This document shows, one piece after another, positions 1-11,301 of a stretch of DNA of 64,000 nucleotides (position 1 is the first letter of the stretch; the number at the start of each line of letters is the position of its first letter). Both the position numbers and the translations under genes were made by a program. The stretch covers positions 69,775,433-69,839,432 of the forward strand of contig JASDDO010000026.1 of assembly GCA_030015575.1 (NCBI GenBank). Reading direction: 5' to 3'. A model generated the notes under the pieces. That model had not been told where the DNA came from, ran no database searches, and saw nothing but the letters and a program-made list of their open reading frames with translations. This DNA comes from Agapanthus africanus (lineage: Eukaryota; Streptophyta; Magnoliopsida; Asparagales; Amaryllidaceae).

Positions 1-180
1 AGCCTAGTCCTCGCCGAACACTGCAATGAACCCGTGTGAAGCATCTAGTGCAAAATTCCTGGTCACGTGGAACGCGGATAACGTCACTCTTTGACCCCGC
101 GGAAAACGTCCAGAGCGAAGCCTGGTCCTCACCAAGCACGGCAGTGAACCCGTGTAAAGCATCCAGAGCAAATATCGGAC
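1..180 (+). repeat. 118-bp direct repeat in the G1 3' UTR
   Basis: A unit beginning AGCCT-GTCCTC at position 1 starts again at 119, giving a 118-bp period and about one and a half copies. It contains phrases such as CACGTGGAACGCGGATAA and GACCCCGCGGAAAACGTCC. These match in style the degenerate repeats at 62640-62880 in G2 and, in reverse, 32200-32950 in G3. It is family 3' UTR sequence with no coding potential. Confidence 0.6.
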
Positions 181-660
181 TGTGGAATCCTTAAAATCCA
201 CGGACTATGATGTCCTTAACCTCGATCATAATGTCTTAAAACTAACGATCAACCATGATGATTCTAGACCGATTTTACCTTGGTTCAAGGGTACATCTCT
301 TCACTCCTTTGATATTTGTCGTTGTAATTCCTCAACGTCTTCAAAGAGGTGACGGGTCCCAGTAACCAAACATTGGACTATGGAGTCCTTAAATCCATAG
401 ACTATGATGTCCTTAACCTTGACCATGATGTCTTAAAACTAACATTGGACTGTGGAGTCCTTAAATCCATGGACTATGATGTCCTTAACCTTGACCGGGA
501 TGTCTTAAAACTAACATCGGACTGTGGAGTCCTTAAATCTACGGACTATGATGTCCTTAACCTTGACCGTGATGTCTTAAAACTAAAATTGGACCGTGGA
601 GTCGTTAAACCCATGGACTGTGATGTCCTTAACCTCGACCGCGATGTCTTTAAACTACGG
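181..660 (+). repeat. LTR-type (U5) block with 72-bp minisatellite, lying in the G1 3' UTR
   Basis: Positions 270-360 match the conserved U5 block found in each family LTR (GGTTCAAGGGTACATCTC through GACGGGTCCC; compare 8150-8230, 27225-27310 and 44070-44150). About four 72-bp units follow, each made of sub-units GGAC-N6-GTCCTTAA. In complete elements this block belongs to the LTR. Here it sits between 3' UTR repeats, so it looks like sequence exchanged between LTR and 3' UTR. The array stays open in one frame (349-711) because the unit is a multiple of three. Confidence 0.7.
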
Positions 661-734
661 AACCCTAGAAAACATCCCAAAGCAACCCCTGACTCCGTGA
701 AATACGGATAAGGGCGACCGCACCCAGCACTTGC

Positions 735-905
735 GGGTCCTCACGACCTGTAGGGAAGAAAACTCTCGTGTGAGATCCTTACGACTCCCAAGGGAAAACC
801 TGCTTAAGAATCCTCATGATTCTTAAGAAGAACTTACACCTACGGGATCCTCTCGACCTGTAGGGAGAAAAACTCTTTATGAGACCCTCACGGCTCATAA
901 AGCTC
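735..905 (+). repeat. Hairpin module of the G1 3' UTR
   Basis: Successive short inverted repeats separated by AGGGAGAAAA-type spacers. The clearest are CTTAAGAATC/GATTCTTAAG (about 809-832), CCTACGGG/CCTGTAGG (about 840-866) and TTTATGAG/CTCATAAA (about 877-902), each closing on a loop related to CCTCACG. The same ordered module occurs four times in G2 and four times, reversed, in G3. The stems differ between copies in a compensating way. Confidence 0.75.
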
Positions 906-1032
906 AAAAGTCTTAGGAGGCAGATCTTAACCCTGAATCCTAAGCCATCGCTACCCTGCAGGGAGACCAAGATAAATTGTCTGCAGAACATATTCAATAA
1001 AAAGATACACACCATTGACAAGAAAAATATGT

Positions 1033-1038
1033 CTTTAT
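1033..1038 (-). terminator. Polyadenylation signal of the G1 antisense PMD gene
   Basis: TTTATT on the plus strand reads AATAAA on the minus strand, about 100 bases after the PMD stop codon. The surrounding sequence (ATGAATAAAGA) is conserved at the equivalent place in G3 (AATAAA at 31543). Confidence 0.55.
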
Positions 1039-1139
1039 TCATAAACCAAAATGAATACAAAGTACAATTCGTGAAAGAACAAAAAGAATATACTCTCATT
1101 CAGGAGTATGTACAAAAAGATAAGAAAAGATACAAGTCT

Positions 1140-4100
1140 TCAAGTCGGCGGGCGATTTAGCAATTTTACTAGCTCATCCTTCTTTTGCTGGGCCACAGCT
1201 TCATGATTCAGTATCGCCAGAAGACAGGCCTCCGCCCGAGCCTGCTGGGCCTGATACGAGACAAGCCAGCCTTCGAGCTCTTTCTCGGTAGCTTTGTGAG
1301 CCTCAACCCTTTCGCGAGTGAACACGGAAGCTTTATCGAGGGCCACCACCTTTTTGATAGACTCTTGAAGCACTCGCCAGAGTTCATACGCTTTATTGAT
1401 TTTGGCTGTAAGGCTGGTTTGAAGCTCGCTCAATACCTTAGAGGCCAGCTCCCTTTCCAAGAATTTGCGGCCGAGCCTCTTCTCGCATGATACCATGTTT
1501 GCCGCGCACCGCTCTATCAGCCTCCGCAAGTCCGCCTTTGCAGCTACGGCCTCCGAAGAAAGGCGGGAACACTCAAGTGCGTGCAAGCAAGCCTCCACCT
1601 GCTGACAGAACTCCACCCAGACTCGCACCACCGCTTCGCTATGGTAGGTGGCAAGAAAAGGAAGAGAACCATTAACTTCAGCAGCAAATGCTTCAGATGT
1701 GGTTGCGCTGCGAGCAAGGAGCTCCTCGATCAAAGATGATAAGGAGACAAGGCTTAATTGGGCCAAGCGTTTTGAAGCTCGCAGAGCATAAGGACCGGGC
1801 GGCATGGCGATACGCCATGCCAGCGCTATGGGAGCCGGCAGGGCTGTTAAAAAAAATGTGTCAATAAAACTCTTAAGCAGAGGAACAAGTGGGACCATAT
1901 TAAAACTTCACTTACCTACGGTCATGCAAGCAGGAGCTTAAGGTTCCCCTGGCCCTTCGAGGACCTCAACTTCGTCATCGGCTTCTAGAACTGTGAAGAA
2001 CATCACTGTTATTACGCAAAATAACAACGATGCTATAATAAAAAATGGATAACGACGCTAACCTTGCCCAGATGAGAGGACAATGTGTTGAGGAGGTATC
2101 GCCTGCGGAGCGGCCATCTCCAGCAGACGCTGAAAGGATTACCGGGGAGACAGATCGGCAATAGAGGCTGCTAGTCCGCGCAATTCTGAAAAAAACAAAA
2201 GAGTTCAGATAATAGAAAGATTGCTAATTTAAAATGTAGAAGGTTACCTTCCATAATCCTCCCATTCTGAGCCGGGGGGATGGCAGCTTCAACGGCCTCT
2301 GCCGTAATCTCCGGCTCCAACAAAGGGAGGGTATTACCGACTACCTCCCTCCCAGCCTCTGGGCCGCCCTCAGGAAGAGTCGTTGGGGCGGCGACCACCA
2401 AGGGAGCCTCTACCAAAGGAGCAAGTACTCCGTGATCAAGAACCGCCACTGGAGGCTCTATTGCAAGAGGAGCAGCCTCGTCAGCCCCCTCCAGATCGAG
2501 CAATGCTTCATCGGGAATGTCAACAGGCTTTAGCTTGAACAAGCCTGTAGGAACCTCCCCCATCGCCGAAGACTCTGCACAATTCACACAAGAATAAGGA
2601 TACATACATACAGGCGTAAACAATCTGAAAAGCTACAAAGAAGTATAAAAACCAACCAATGCGTAGGGAGGCCTTCAATATGGCTTCTTCAAGCCGATGC
2701 TCCTTTTCAAGGAGGCGTGCTCGCCGGGGTTCGAGGGTGGACTCATGGCCGCCGGTCCATAGCGAAAGCGCGCCCGCAGCATCCTCCGAAGCGGCCTGCT
2801 TCAGGGCCCTTTCTCCCCATTCCTCCAAAGGGCCAATAAACCGCCGCCGGATCCATGAGGGGTCTTCATAGAAGATTATGGCAGCATAGGGCTTCTTCGG
2901 AACCCTTACGTTTAGAACGTCGTATGGCCTCAGACAATTGCGCGGCTTCCTCGGCAGCCGAACCCGGGAAAAGAAGTCCAGCGTCCGACTTTTGCACGAC
3001 CAGCGGTTCATCTGGAAGTATGGGCTCAGACTCCGCTAGAGAATCAAGTAAGTTGGTGGCCACCCTCCTCCGCCTCTTAGATCTAGAACCGGCCGCCGAA
3101 GACGACCGTTTCCTCCCCCGTAGAACCTTAGTGCGGCGCCGGCCCACGTCACCCTCAACACCCTCATCCCTGTCACCCTCACCCGATGCCACAACCGAGG
3201 ATGACACCGCCATTGTCGATGCCACGGGGGGCGGTGCTGCCGCTGGTGGTGGTGCTGCTACCGGGGCCCGTTTACCCCGCGACCGGGTACCCAATGGCAT
3301 ACCAGCTGTTGGGGTAAGATCCACCCCCGACTCTCCCGGAATAAGCGCGATGACGGTATCCCTCAGAGGAAAGCGGACCGGAGCGCGCGGTCGCAGCATA
3401 GCTCCTGGGACCGGAACCTGAGTAGGGGCACTATGGCCAGGGAGCACGCTTCTCTCCTCAATAATAATCGGATTGACCCGATGAAGGTACCAACTTGTGA
3501 ACGATCCCACGCACCGGGGAAGATGTTCAGCTTCAGGGATCATGAAATGGGAGCCGGTGTTCAACCTCACGAAATGGTGAGCTACATCGCGAACGTCTTC
3601 GAGTGAGGGGACCGGCGCAACTATGAAAGCTTCGAAAGGAACACCCTGGTCATATCCAAGCTGCCGAGCGAAGCGATGCGGGTTGTACCGCATGAAAAGG
3701 GCCGCACTATCCTGGCGAAATACCAGGTAGCCTGGCCTAATTGAATACAAGTGTGCAGCCTCCCGGGGCCTCAAAGAAGGCACATTGTCTTTTGACAGGT
3801 CCCAGAGTTGCTGAGTTGGACCTGAGGGAGGAGACAAAACTCGGTCGGTAAACGCCAATCCGCCGGCAGCAGCATAAGGGGCAATCAACGCCCGAATGGC
3901 CCCAAATCGAGTTAGGTCGGAGGCAGAGGCATTCACCAATCGCATAAGTCACGGGAAGGTGTAGGCGTCATAGAATGCAGGCCTCTGATGGATAACGAAA
4001 GCACCCAAGATGTGCATTTCGATCCAAGACATGAAGTAGTGAAGCGAAAAGTTTACCACATCTACGCCAGGGGTGGAAGTATTAGCTGCAGCACCCAACC

Positions 4101-5269
4101 CGTGATAGAGATGTGCCAATGCCTGGATGCCAATGGCCAGCCGTGTCCACTCAGCTATACGGTGAGCCGGATAGATGACCGAAACTCTCATAAAGCGGCG
4201 ATGCATGGGGATGACAAACTAGCTGAGCCAGACACCGACAAACCCCCACGAAGAACGTCTCCTCATCCATGTCGGGAGCTGCAATGGATTCGAAAGACAT
4301 CGGCGACATTATGGGAATGTAGTACTGTGGTAGATCCGATTCATTGGTCGGCAGCTTCTTCAGACCAAACCCGAAGGGGTCATTAATATTCATGAACTTC
4401 GGAGCCGTCTTCGATAGAACATCCTCGTGAAGGAAGCAAGCGATGAAGCTCTTAAAAGTGACGCCTCGTTCCTCGGATTCGGTGAACAGCCGGTCAAAGA
4501 TGCCCAACGCCTTGATCAGACTCGGACGCTTGTGGCGCACGGCATTTTCGCTCGACAAGCTGTCGGGGATTGCTGTCTCGACCTCAAAGATGTACTCATC
4601 AAAAGGAAGCAACTCCTCATAAAGTGTCCCTCGAATTGGCAGCCCCGAGATCTCATAAAATTCCTCCAAAGAGATCGAAACCTCTCGGTCCCCCAGAAGA
4701 AAAGTGTTGGTGGGGAGCTTCCACTGGTTCAAGAACGCTTTAACCCACCAGACATGCGGAGATTGGTAGTGAAAGAGCGGCGCATATATCACCTGGTAAA
4801 GCCCGACCTTCTACAGCCGCGCGCGATGAGCAGAAAGGATGTAACGAGCCCAGAAGAGGTAGCCCGTAGGGTGTCGAGGGGTGAGCCCTATCTTGTATAT
4901 CTGTCCCCGTGGGTGGGCTTCACCCTGGAAAATATGTCGTCCCAGGATATCTATAGCTGGGATCGGATGGTTCGGGATACCGGTTGTCGAAGGCTCGAGC
5001 CGCCCCGTTGGAGTCCAATTTGGCATCTCCACAGCGAAAACCGTCCTCGGAGGGTCCATCGGCAAGAACGGGAAGGTGGGCTCTGTCGGCACTTCACAGA
5101 GGAAACTCTGGCGACTCCGGATGATATGGCTGTACCAAGTTCCCCATAGAAGTAAGCTAGTGCAGTTCGGGTCATGAGCCCTGATCATCGCCATCGCTTC
5201 CTCATCAGATGGTGACTAAGGAAAAGTGGCCTCCAAGTGAGTGAAAGGAAAGTACGGAAAGGAAGCTAT
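1140..5269 (-). pseudogene. Antisense plant mobile domain (PMD) gene of G1, multi-exon, decayed
   Basis: The N-terminal half (about 5269-3480) encodes a PMD, the domain of Arabidopsis MAIN/MAIL proteins that is also common in plant transposons. Recognisable parts are a tryptophan-rich start (LWGTWYSHI), then WWVKAFLNQWKLPTNTF and ISLEEFYEISGLPIRG (4790-4600). A proline- and arginine-rich disordered stretch follows (about 3400-2900), then coiled-coil segments. Predicted exons: about 5274-2657, 2574-2248, 2185-2063, 2005 or 1990-1916, and 1843-1140. Each junction has GT/AG ends and splits a codon after its first base. The last exon (234 codons) is fully open. Breaks: ATA in place of the start codon used in G3, in-frame stops near 5212, 4811, 3949, 2138 and 1935, a frameshift in a run of five C near 4235, and an unresolved frame change near 2870-3010. 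The function of the element-borne copy is not known. Confidence 0.8.
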
Positions 5270-5314
5270 CGTACCTGAAATCAAATAAAAGAAAATTGTC
5301 AAAAGCGAAGCCAG

Positions 5315-5358
<44 letters not shown>
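5315..5358. repeat. (AT)n microsatellite
   Basis: Uninterrupted AT dinucleotides of about 44 bp, with a second short ATATAT tract at 5367-5376. It lies in the predicted 5' UTR intron of the G1 PMD gene and is absent from the G3 copy. Confidence 0.9.
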
Positions 5359-5361
<3 letters not shown>

Positions 5362-6149
5362 CATAAATATATATATGAAGACAGTTGAAGAAAGCGACGA
5401 CAGACTGTTTATGGGACCATTGGCTACAAAACACATGGGCCCTACAGAATCAGGATGACGGCTCGTTAATAATGAGGCCAAACAATTATAATGAGACAAA
5501 GGGAAGATTCTTATTAAATGGGCAGTGGGTTTCAAGTTACCCTACACATTCCCCCAAAAGACAATCCATCTTGGACTCTGTGATAAATCAAACAGAATCA
5601 AGGGAATTAAATTCCCAAAGACCAACAGTGCAAACTTCTTCTGGATTGTGAAGAAGATGACTCAGGGCAAGAAAACCCATGAAGTTCTCTAGGAAGAAAC
5701 TTATTTCTTCATAGGAATTAAATTCCTTTTTGAAAAGGGGAATTAGATTCCCAGAGACATTTCTCAAAGCCAAAGCTCTTTGAAGATGGAATTAAATTCC
5801 ATGGAAAAGACAACCGCCACCATTAGCCCTTGAAGATCAGAGGAACCCTAAAGGGTCTGTTGATTAAAGATTGAATGGTTTTCTCTTTATTTTAAAGAAT
5901 TAAAAAAAAAGGTTCTTGTTAAAAGGGAAAACCCTTGGTGGGGATTTAAAATCCAGTGGTGATTTTTGTGAAAGTCCTTCGTTCGTTCAAGATTATTACC
6001 TGAGGAAAAGGAATCAGTCAACAGAGTTAAACTCTGGAAAATTCTTGAAACAGAGAACTAAGCTCTGGAAAGGAGAATTAAATTCTCAGAAAGAAAAGTT
6101 TGCAAGATGGAAGATGAAGCAAAGTGGAGGCTCTTCTGAGGGACATTGG

Positions 6150-6158
6150 CATTTATAG
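6150..6158 (-). promoter_or_regulatory. TATA box of the G1 PMD gene
   Basis: The minus strand reads CCTATAAAT. The G3 gene has CCTATAAATAGG at the same place relative to the polypurine tract (21309-21320). It faces away from the LTR TATA box at 6797, giving a divergent pair about 650 bp apart. Confidence 0.55.
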
Positions 6159-6239
6159 GATGGGATGGAAAACGTTTCATCTACCCTACTCCCAAGGCAG
6201 ATCCAACGGTCACAAGAGTGAAAGCGTTGCACTCACGTG

Positions 6240-6480
6240 CAGACACGTGAGAGCAACGCTGTGGGGGCATTTGTTCCCTGATTAAAAATCAAGAAAAAGC
6301 TTCAGAGGAAGCATCACGTGCTCACAAGTGACCAGAGGTCACGTGTTGGCACGTGATGATTAAAGCAACGGCAAAGAACAGAGCGCAGAAGAGGAGCCCA
6401 TTCAGGGGGTCACGTGCTTGCACGTGACCGGGGGTCGCGTGCTCACACGTGACCGGGGGTCGCGTGGCCATACGTGACTG
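6240..6480. repeat. CACGTG (G-box) palindrome cluster in U3 of G1
   Basis: Several pairs of CACGTG or a one-base variant are separated by four to six bases, as in TCACGTGCTTGCACGTGA, so each pair is itself a larger inverted repeat. CACGTG is the core G-box bound by plant bZIP and bHLH factors. Binding here is inference. A second cluster lies at 7478-7760, downstream of the TATA box. Confidence 0.7.
6261..6271 (+). other. Polypurine tract of G1
   Basis: GTGGGGGCATT directly before the LTR start TGTTCCC. The same tract precedes the LTR in G2 (63757-63768) and, reversed, in G3 (21208-21219). Confidence 0.75.
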
Positions 6481-6795
6481 GCTTTAAAAGCCTTGCTGTT
6501 CAACAGAATTGAATTCTGAAAGAGATTGTTTAAATCTTTCCAAAATGGAGAAGAATTATATGAAACTGTTGGATTAAGAATCCGAAGGTGATTAAATATC
6601 ACCAATTTATGGAAAAATCTTGGACAAGGAAAGATTTTCCCTAAATCTAACCGAAATAACAAAGAAATATCTTTAGATTTAAAATCCAACGGTAAATAAA
6701 ATTCACCTAATAATCTAAAGGCCCAGATCAATGATGAAAATAAATCAAATCTTTCAATGAAAGATTTACTAAACAGATTGATTCTTTTCCTTCTC

Positions 6796-6805
6796 CTATA
6801 AATAG
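6796..6805 (+). promoter_or_regulatory. TATA box of the G1 LTR promoter
   Basis: CTATAAATAG about 525 bp into the LTR, with flanks conserved in the G2 LTR (42506-42515). The long U5 begins about 30 bases further on. Confidence 0.65.
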
Positions 6806-7004
6806 GAGCCAAAGGAGAGAGTTATAGAGAGGGATATAGAGCCTTGGAATCTTGAAAAATTCAGAGAGAAAGAAGAATTTGATTCTCTACAAAGAAAAAC
6901 CCTAGGTAAGAAAAGAAAGGGGGCAAAGGAGGAACAAAGGGTCAATATTCTAAACATTGGCTTAGTTCTTTCTCTGGTTGAAGATCTGCAAAGTGCACAT
7001 CTCC

Positions 7005-7450
7005 CCATAAATTGAGAATTTAATTCTCATTAGGTTGAGATCCTGCTATGCAGATCTAAAACATAGAGGATGAATTGAGTTTTGAGAATTTAATTCTCAC
7101 AAAGTTATAGGAATTTAATTCCTCTAAGATAAAATTAGGGTTTAACCCTATATAAAAATTTAATTCTCCAAAATTATAGGAATTTAATTCCTTTAAAATG
7201 GACAGAACTAGGGTTTTGCCCTAATTGAGAATTTAATTCTCTCAAACTCACAGGGATTTAATTCCCCTCAAAATGAAATTAGGGTTTTACCCTATGCCAG
7301 AACTTAATTCTTTACGTATATGGGAATTTAATTCCTACAGAAGGAAAAATTAGGGTTTAACCCTGCCTAAGAATATAATTCTTCGAAAATAGGAATTTAA
7401 TTCCTCCAAAGTTATAGCTAGAGTTTAACCTTATGAAGAATTCAATTCTT
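7005..7450 (+). repeat. Array of TTTAA-centred palindromes in the G1 LTR
   Basis: Many copies of GAGAATTTAATTCTC, GGAATTTAATTCC and AGGGTTTAACCCT. Every one keeps the TTTAA centre while the arms change as matched pairs. A homologous array occurs in the G2 LTR (42570-43110). Confidence 0.8.
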
Positions 7451-7674
7451 AAAAAGACAAACAGGAAAGAACCAGGGTCACGTGTCTCCACGTGACCCCT
7501 GTAAAGATCCACAGAAAAAGAACTTTGAGGCAACGCCTTACGTGCCCCCACGTGACAGAGGAGAAAAAGCAAGCGCTAGGCGCCCTCACGTGTCATCACG
7601 TGATCCCTAATGAATATTCTAATAAATCAGGGTATGAGCACCCATCACGTGCCCACACGTGATGGCTGTTAGAA

Positions 7675-7940
7675 TTAACAGTGTTAAACACTTATCTGCA
7701 GAACAAAATGAAGGGGATCTGGCCTCACCTTTTGATGCCATCACGTGCTACCACGTGATTCCCCCCTCTGTTAGTGTTTAACACTAATCTGATAATTCTG
7801 TTGCCAGTGTTTAACACTGTTATCTGTTAATGTTTAACACTAATTTGAGAATTACAATTTCTAGTATTTAACACTAATTTGATAATCTTATTTATAGTGT
7901 TCAACACTGTTGGTCTTTAGTGTTTAACACTAGCTTTAGC
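7675..7940 (+). repeat. Array of AGTGTTTAACACT palindromes in the G1 LTR
   Basis: About seven copies or near copies of AGTGTTTAACACT separated by 15-40 bases. The same array is in the G2 LTR (43475-43685). It continues the TTTAA-centred pattern with a different arm. Confidence 0.8.
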
Positions 7941-8244
7941 CCAATTGGCTAATTTTCTAGAGGCAAAGCCTCCCCTGCAATTGAATATGTTTAATGGACC
8001 AACAGAGGGTCAATATTCTAAACATGATTGGACTTAGTCTAAGTTGGCCATAAGTCCTCAATCCAGACTCAACTGAGCCAATGTGCTCATAACCTAATGA
8101 ATTGGTCTTGGTTCCAAATTGGACTACAGATCACTTAATCTACTTTAGTTCAAGGGTACATCTCTTCACTCCTTTGATACTTGTCGTTGTAATTCCTCAA
8201 CGTCTTCAAAGAGGTAACGGGTCCCGACAACCACACATTGATAC

Positions 8245-8650
8245 GGACTGTGAGGTCCTTAAACTCATGGACTATGATGCCCTTAACCTTGACCGGGATG
8301 TCTTAAAACTAACAACGGACTATGATGTCCTTAACCTTGACCGTGATGTCTTAAAACTAACGCCGGACTGTGGGGTCCTTAAACTCATGGACTATGATGT
8401 CCTTAACCTTGACCGTGATGTCTTAAAACTAACGCCGGACTGTGGAGTCCTTAAATCCTCGGACTATGATGTCCTTAACCTTGACCGGGATGTCTTAAAA
8501 CTAACAACGGACTATGATGTCCTTAACCTTGACCGTGATGTCTTAAAACTAACGCCGGACGACGGAGTCCTTAAATCCACGGACTATGATGTCCTTAACC
8601 TTGAGCGCGACCGCGATTTCTTAAAACTAACATTGAACCACAATGTCCTT
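8245..8650 (+). repeat. 72-bp minisatellite with GGAC-N6-GTCC sub-units, G1 LTR
   Basis: About five to six units, each built from three sub-units of roughly 22-26 bp: GGACTGTGGGGTCC, GGACTATGATGTCC and GACCGTGATGTC, followed by TTAA-rich spacers. Every sub-unit is a short dyad with a 6-base loop. Related arrays are at 360-660 (G1 3' UTR), 27325-27630 (SL1) and 44165-44420 (G2). One frame stays open (8102-8734), but only because the unit length is a multiple of three. Confidence 0.85.
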
Positions 8651-8884
8651 AAACTACCTATCGGCCGCAATGTCACTAAACTAAACAACAGGGCCCCCAA
8701 TTGCTCTCTTGTTGCATCTAAACGATCCCGTTAAGTTGATCTTAGTCTAAAACTAGACTAACGTATCCTTAACAAACATTTAAGTTGATCTTAGTCTCAA
8801 ATGAGGCTAATGTATCCTTAAACCCAAACCCCCAAACCCAAATCTAAGATAATACGGATTTGGACTAGTCCACGCCCTACGGGT

Positions 8885-11099
8885 TGTTAGTTGTATGTAT
8901 GCCCTAGAGGCCAGTATTGTACAGATGATGTATATTATATTGGATGCTTGGACATATATATAGAGATGACTTTCTTGCTCGATATGATAGTATGCTATCT
9001 GGTTACTCTTTATCTTAACATCTACACTTGTCTCTTTAAACTGTCTTATAGTTACATGTTGATAAAGCCCTTAGGATGTGTACTTGACTACCTGGACTAT
9101 GATGCAGATCATACTAGTGGGGACATGGTAGTCTATAAGTACATCCTTCAAGGTCCCTAGTCGTGGGTGTATCGAGACAGGGCATCGATATACCAGTGTA
9201 GACTAGCGTATACGCTTCTCGACCCATGAGATGGGCGATGGATGATCCCATATCCATTGGTGTTTGACATCAGAGATGGTATACGGGTGCTCAGTGGAGA
9301 CTGGGTACATTGGACGGACTCGCCGAGAACTCCCAGATGGTATTATACCTCACGTCAGATGGCAGTTCTCAGGTGACACTTGTACAGGTTAGTCTGTAGA
9401 CCCGAGATCGTCATAGAGTCTTGTGTGATTCCCACTGTGCTTTGATCTCCACCTTACCACGTCCATGAGGGCGTGCAAAACGGTGGTCTTTGGGTACAGT
9501 CCCGAGTCACATGGAGGCAATGAGCGATAGGAGGGGTTTCGTCTCTCCCGGTATTGGGGGTTGATGTTGCGCTGTGCTCGATTGGCCGTAATAGGGAAGT
9601 CCCTGGCTAGGGCTGATCAGAGATTTGCTGGTAAGTGTTACCAGTAGTTTCTCGACCCGTTATGAGCCTCACATCGGCACGACTTATTGGTTATTGGGGT
9701 CTGACGTTTACCACCCCTAGACTTGATATGCGACATATCAGACGAACAGACCGGACTGTACGGTAAGTGTTACTGGTTGGATTCACAGGAGTATGAGCGG
9801 GCTAGCTCGTCGATCTTCTGATCGCTCAATACCCGGATGGCCGTTACGTTTAGCAGACCGCTTGCGGCTTGTGGGTGCTTGATATGATCATCATCTGCTA
9901 CCGGCGTATTGACGAGTCTTTAGAGTCCTACACAGAGGTTTCCTGGCTCAAGCGAAACGAATTAGGAGAGCATATGAGATATGTGCAGGACCGAGAATAA
10001 TGCGTGTATGTGATACCGTATTTCATTCTCGCGATGGATGTATCGAGTGGTTATATTCGATATAACCTAGATATCGAATCAAGGATTGATTCGATAAGCC
10101 GATACATAGGATACTAGTCGGTTATATGCGATATGACCGGATCGTTAAATCAAGTGTTGATTTAATGATTTAATGTATAATTATATATTTGATATATTAC
10201 TTTGCATTAACTAGTATTGGTTCACTTTAAATGGATTTTCTCACTTGATGTGCAAGAAGTATATGTGATATACTTTTGTGCACATATTTGTATCATGTTT
10301 GATGATACTTGATCATGTGGTTAAGTGTAAAGGATTAAACCATGGTTAAGAGATGATTAGGGTTTTGCTTTTTCATTTATTTATTTGTTTATTTATTTTG
10401 AAAAGATTTAGATAAGAATGGTGGCTATGTTTGTTTCTAGTTGAAGCTTCATGAAGCTTTGACTTCTTAACCATTCTTGTCTTCATGCTTAACCCTAACC
10501 CATCCAAGTAACCATGGTCTATTCTCTACACTCTACCCTAGTTAGTTTATGATAAGTATTCATTTATTATTCATTTTTAACTCAACACTTATCATATTTC
10601 TAGCTTCATCATCTTCTTCTTCAAGATAGAAAGCTTGATGCCATCAATGGCAACTTGAGATCTAAAGTGAGAAATCCAATTCTAAAGTGAACCCACCTCC
10701 TATTTCTTCACCCTCTACCTCTTGCCAAGTTGTTTTGGGTGTTTTCTTCACAAGTTTCACAAATTTATGAAGTCGGAGCTTGAACTTGTGATGCCTCGAC
10801 GTAGATCATCTTCGGCACGAAGCCGACGACCTAGTCCGCCCATTTCTCCGATCAAGCCGACGATTGAGTCCGGGATTCGAGATGGACAGCGAGAGGACGC
10901 CTACGTGGAGCTAAGGAAGCGGATATCCGGATCTACAAAGGTTGTAGCTTCTTATCTTTAGTTAAGTTGTTAACTAGATTCGTTTTTCGCCTAAATTTCT
11001 AGTCGACGATCCGTATTAGGGTTTCTCGGCACCCATAAAAATTTAAATTGGCATGGTTGATGCCTTGTGAGACCTCTATAGTGTGCCTAGGAACCCTCA
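8885..11099 (+). repeat. Copia1 5' LTR
   Basis: Starts TGTTAGTTGTATG and ends GGAACCCTCA. It is the same length as the 3' copy. Short ORFs at 8891-9160 and 10722-10961 recur in the 3' LTR only because the two LTRs are nearly identical. Confidence 0.93.
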
Positions 11100-11101
11100 A
11101 G

Positions 11102-11114
11102 TGGTATCATAGCC
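11102..11114 (+). other. Primer binding site of copia1
   Basis: TGGTATCATAGCC, two bases after the LTR, is close to the plant initiator Met-tRNA complement; copia2 has TGGTATCGGAGCC. This is the usual copia primer. Confidence 0.88.
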
Positions 11115-11301
11115 TAGCTAGAGCCTTAGGCGAAGTCCAGACGGAGTTTGAAGTCCGATCGAACCGAAACCCTAATATCAAAGTTGCTCTCTGTACTTTT
11201 TTTTAAAACTGGGTTTTTTCCAAATTAAAAATATGCAGAAAATTCAGTAGGACTTTCTAAGAATTACTGTGAAACACGATCACCCAATTCCTCCAAAGTG
11301 C

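Larger units (their letters stand above)
5270..6260 (-). promoter_or_regulatory. Leader, 5' UTR intron and promoter region of the G1 PMD gene
   Basis: No coding sequence was found here. A splice acceptor (TTTGATTTCAG, minus strand) at 5275 matches one in G3 (22088), implying a 5' UTR intron that holds an (AT)n tract. Upstream, many short palindromes of the form GGAATTAAATTCC, GAGTTAAACTC and GAATTAAATTC occur. A TATA-like box lies at about 6150-6158. Two CACGTG motifs (6233-6250) sit just before the polypurine tract. Confidence 0.6.

Noticed and set aside
349..711. 120-codon ORF with DYDVLNLDRDVLKL-type repeats (also 8102-8734, 210 codons)
   Set aside because: It is the 72-bp minisatellite read in one frame. 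The unit length is divisible by three, so an open frame is automatic. There is no start context or domain, and the SL1 array is not open in the same way.
1185..1675. Plus-strand ORFs opposite the last exon of the G1 PMD gene
   Set aside because: They are shadows of an open minus-strand exon that has a homologue in G3.
5315..5376. AT-rich tract as a promoter TATA element
   Set aside because: It is a simple (AT)n microsatellite in a predicted intron and is absent from the G3 homologue; the conserved TATA box is at about 6150.
8891..9160. 89-codon ORF at the LTR start, repeated at 17271-17540
   Set aside because: It is LTR sequence; the two copies are near identical because the insertion is recent.
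10722..10961. 79-codon ORF with a basic MPRRRSSSARSRRP start, repeated at 19102-19341
   Set aside because: It is present twice only because it lies in both LTRs of copia1. No counterpart was seen in the copia2 LTR.
11102..11114. tRNA gene at the primer site
   Set aside because: Only the 3' end complement of a tRNA is present, with no cloverleaf. No tRNA or rRNA gene was recognised anywhere in the window.
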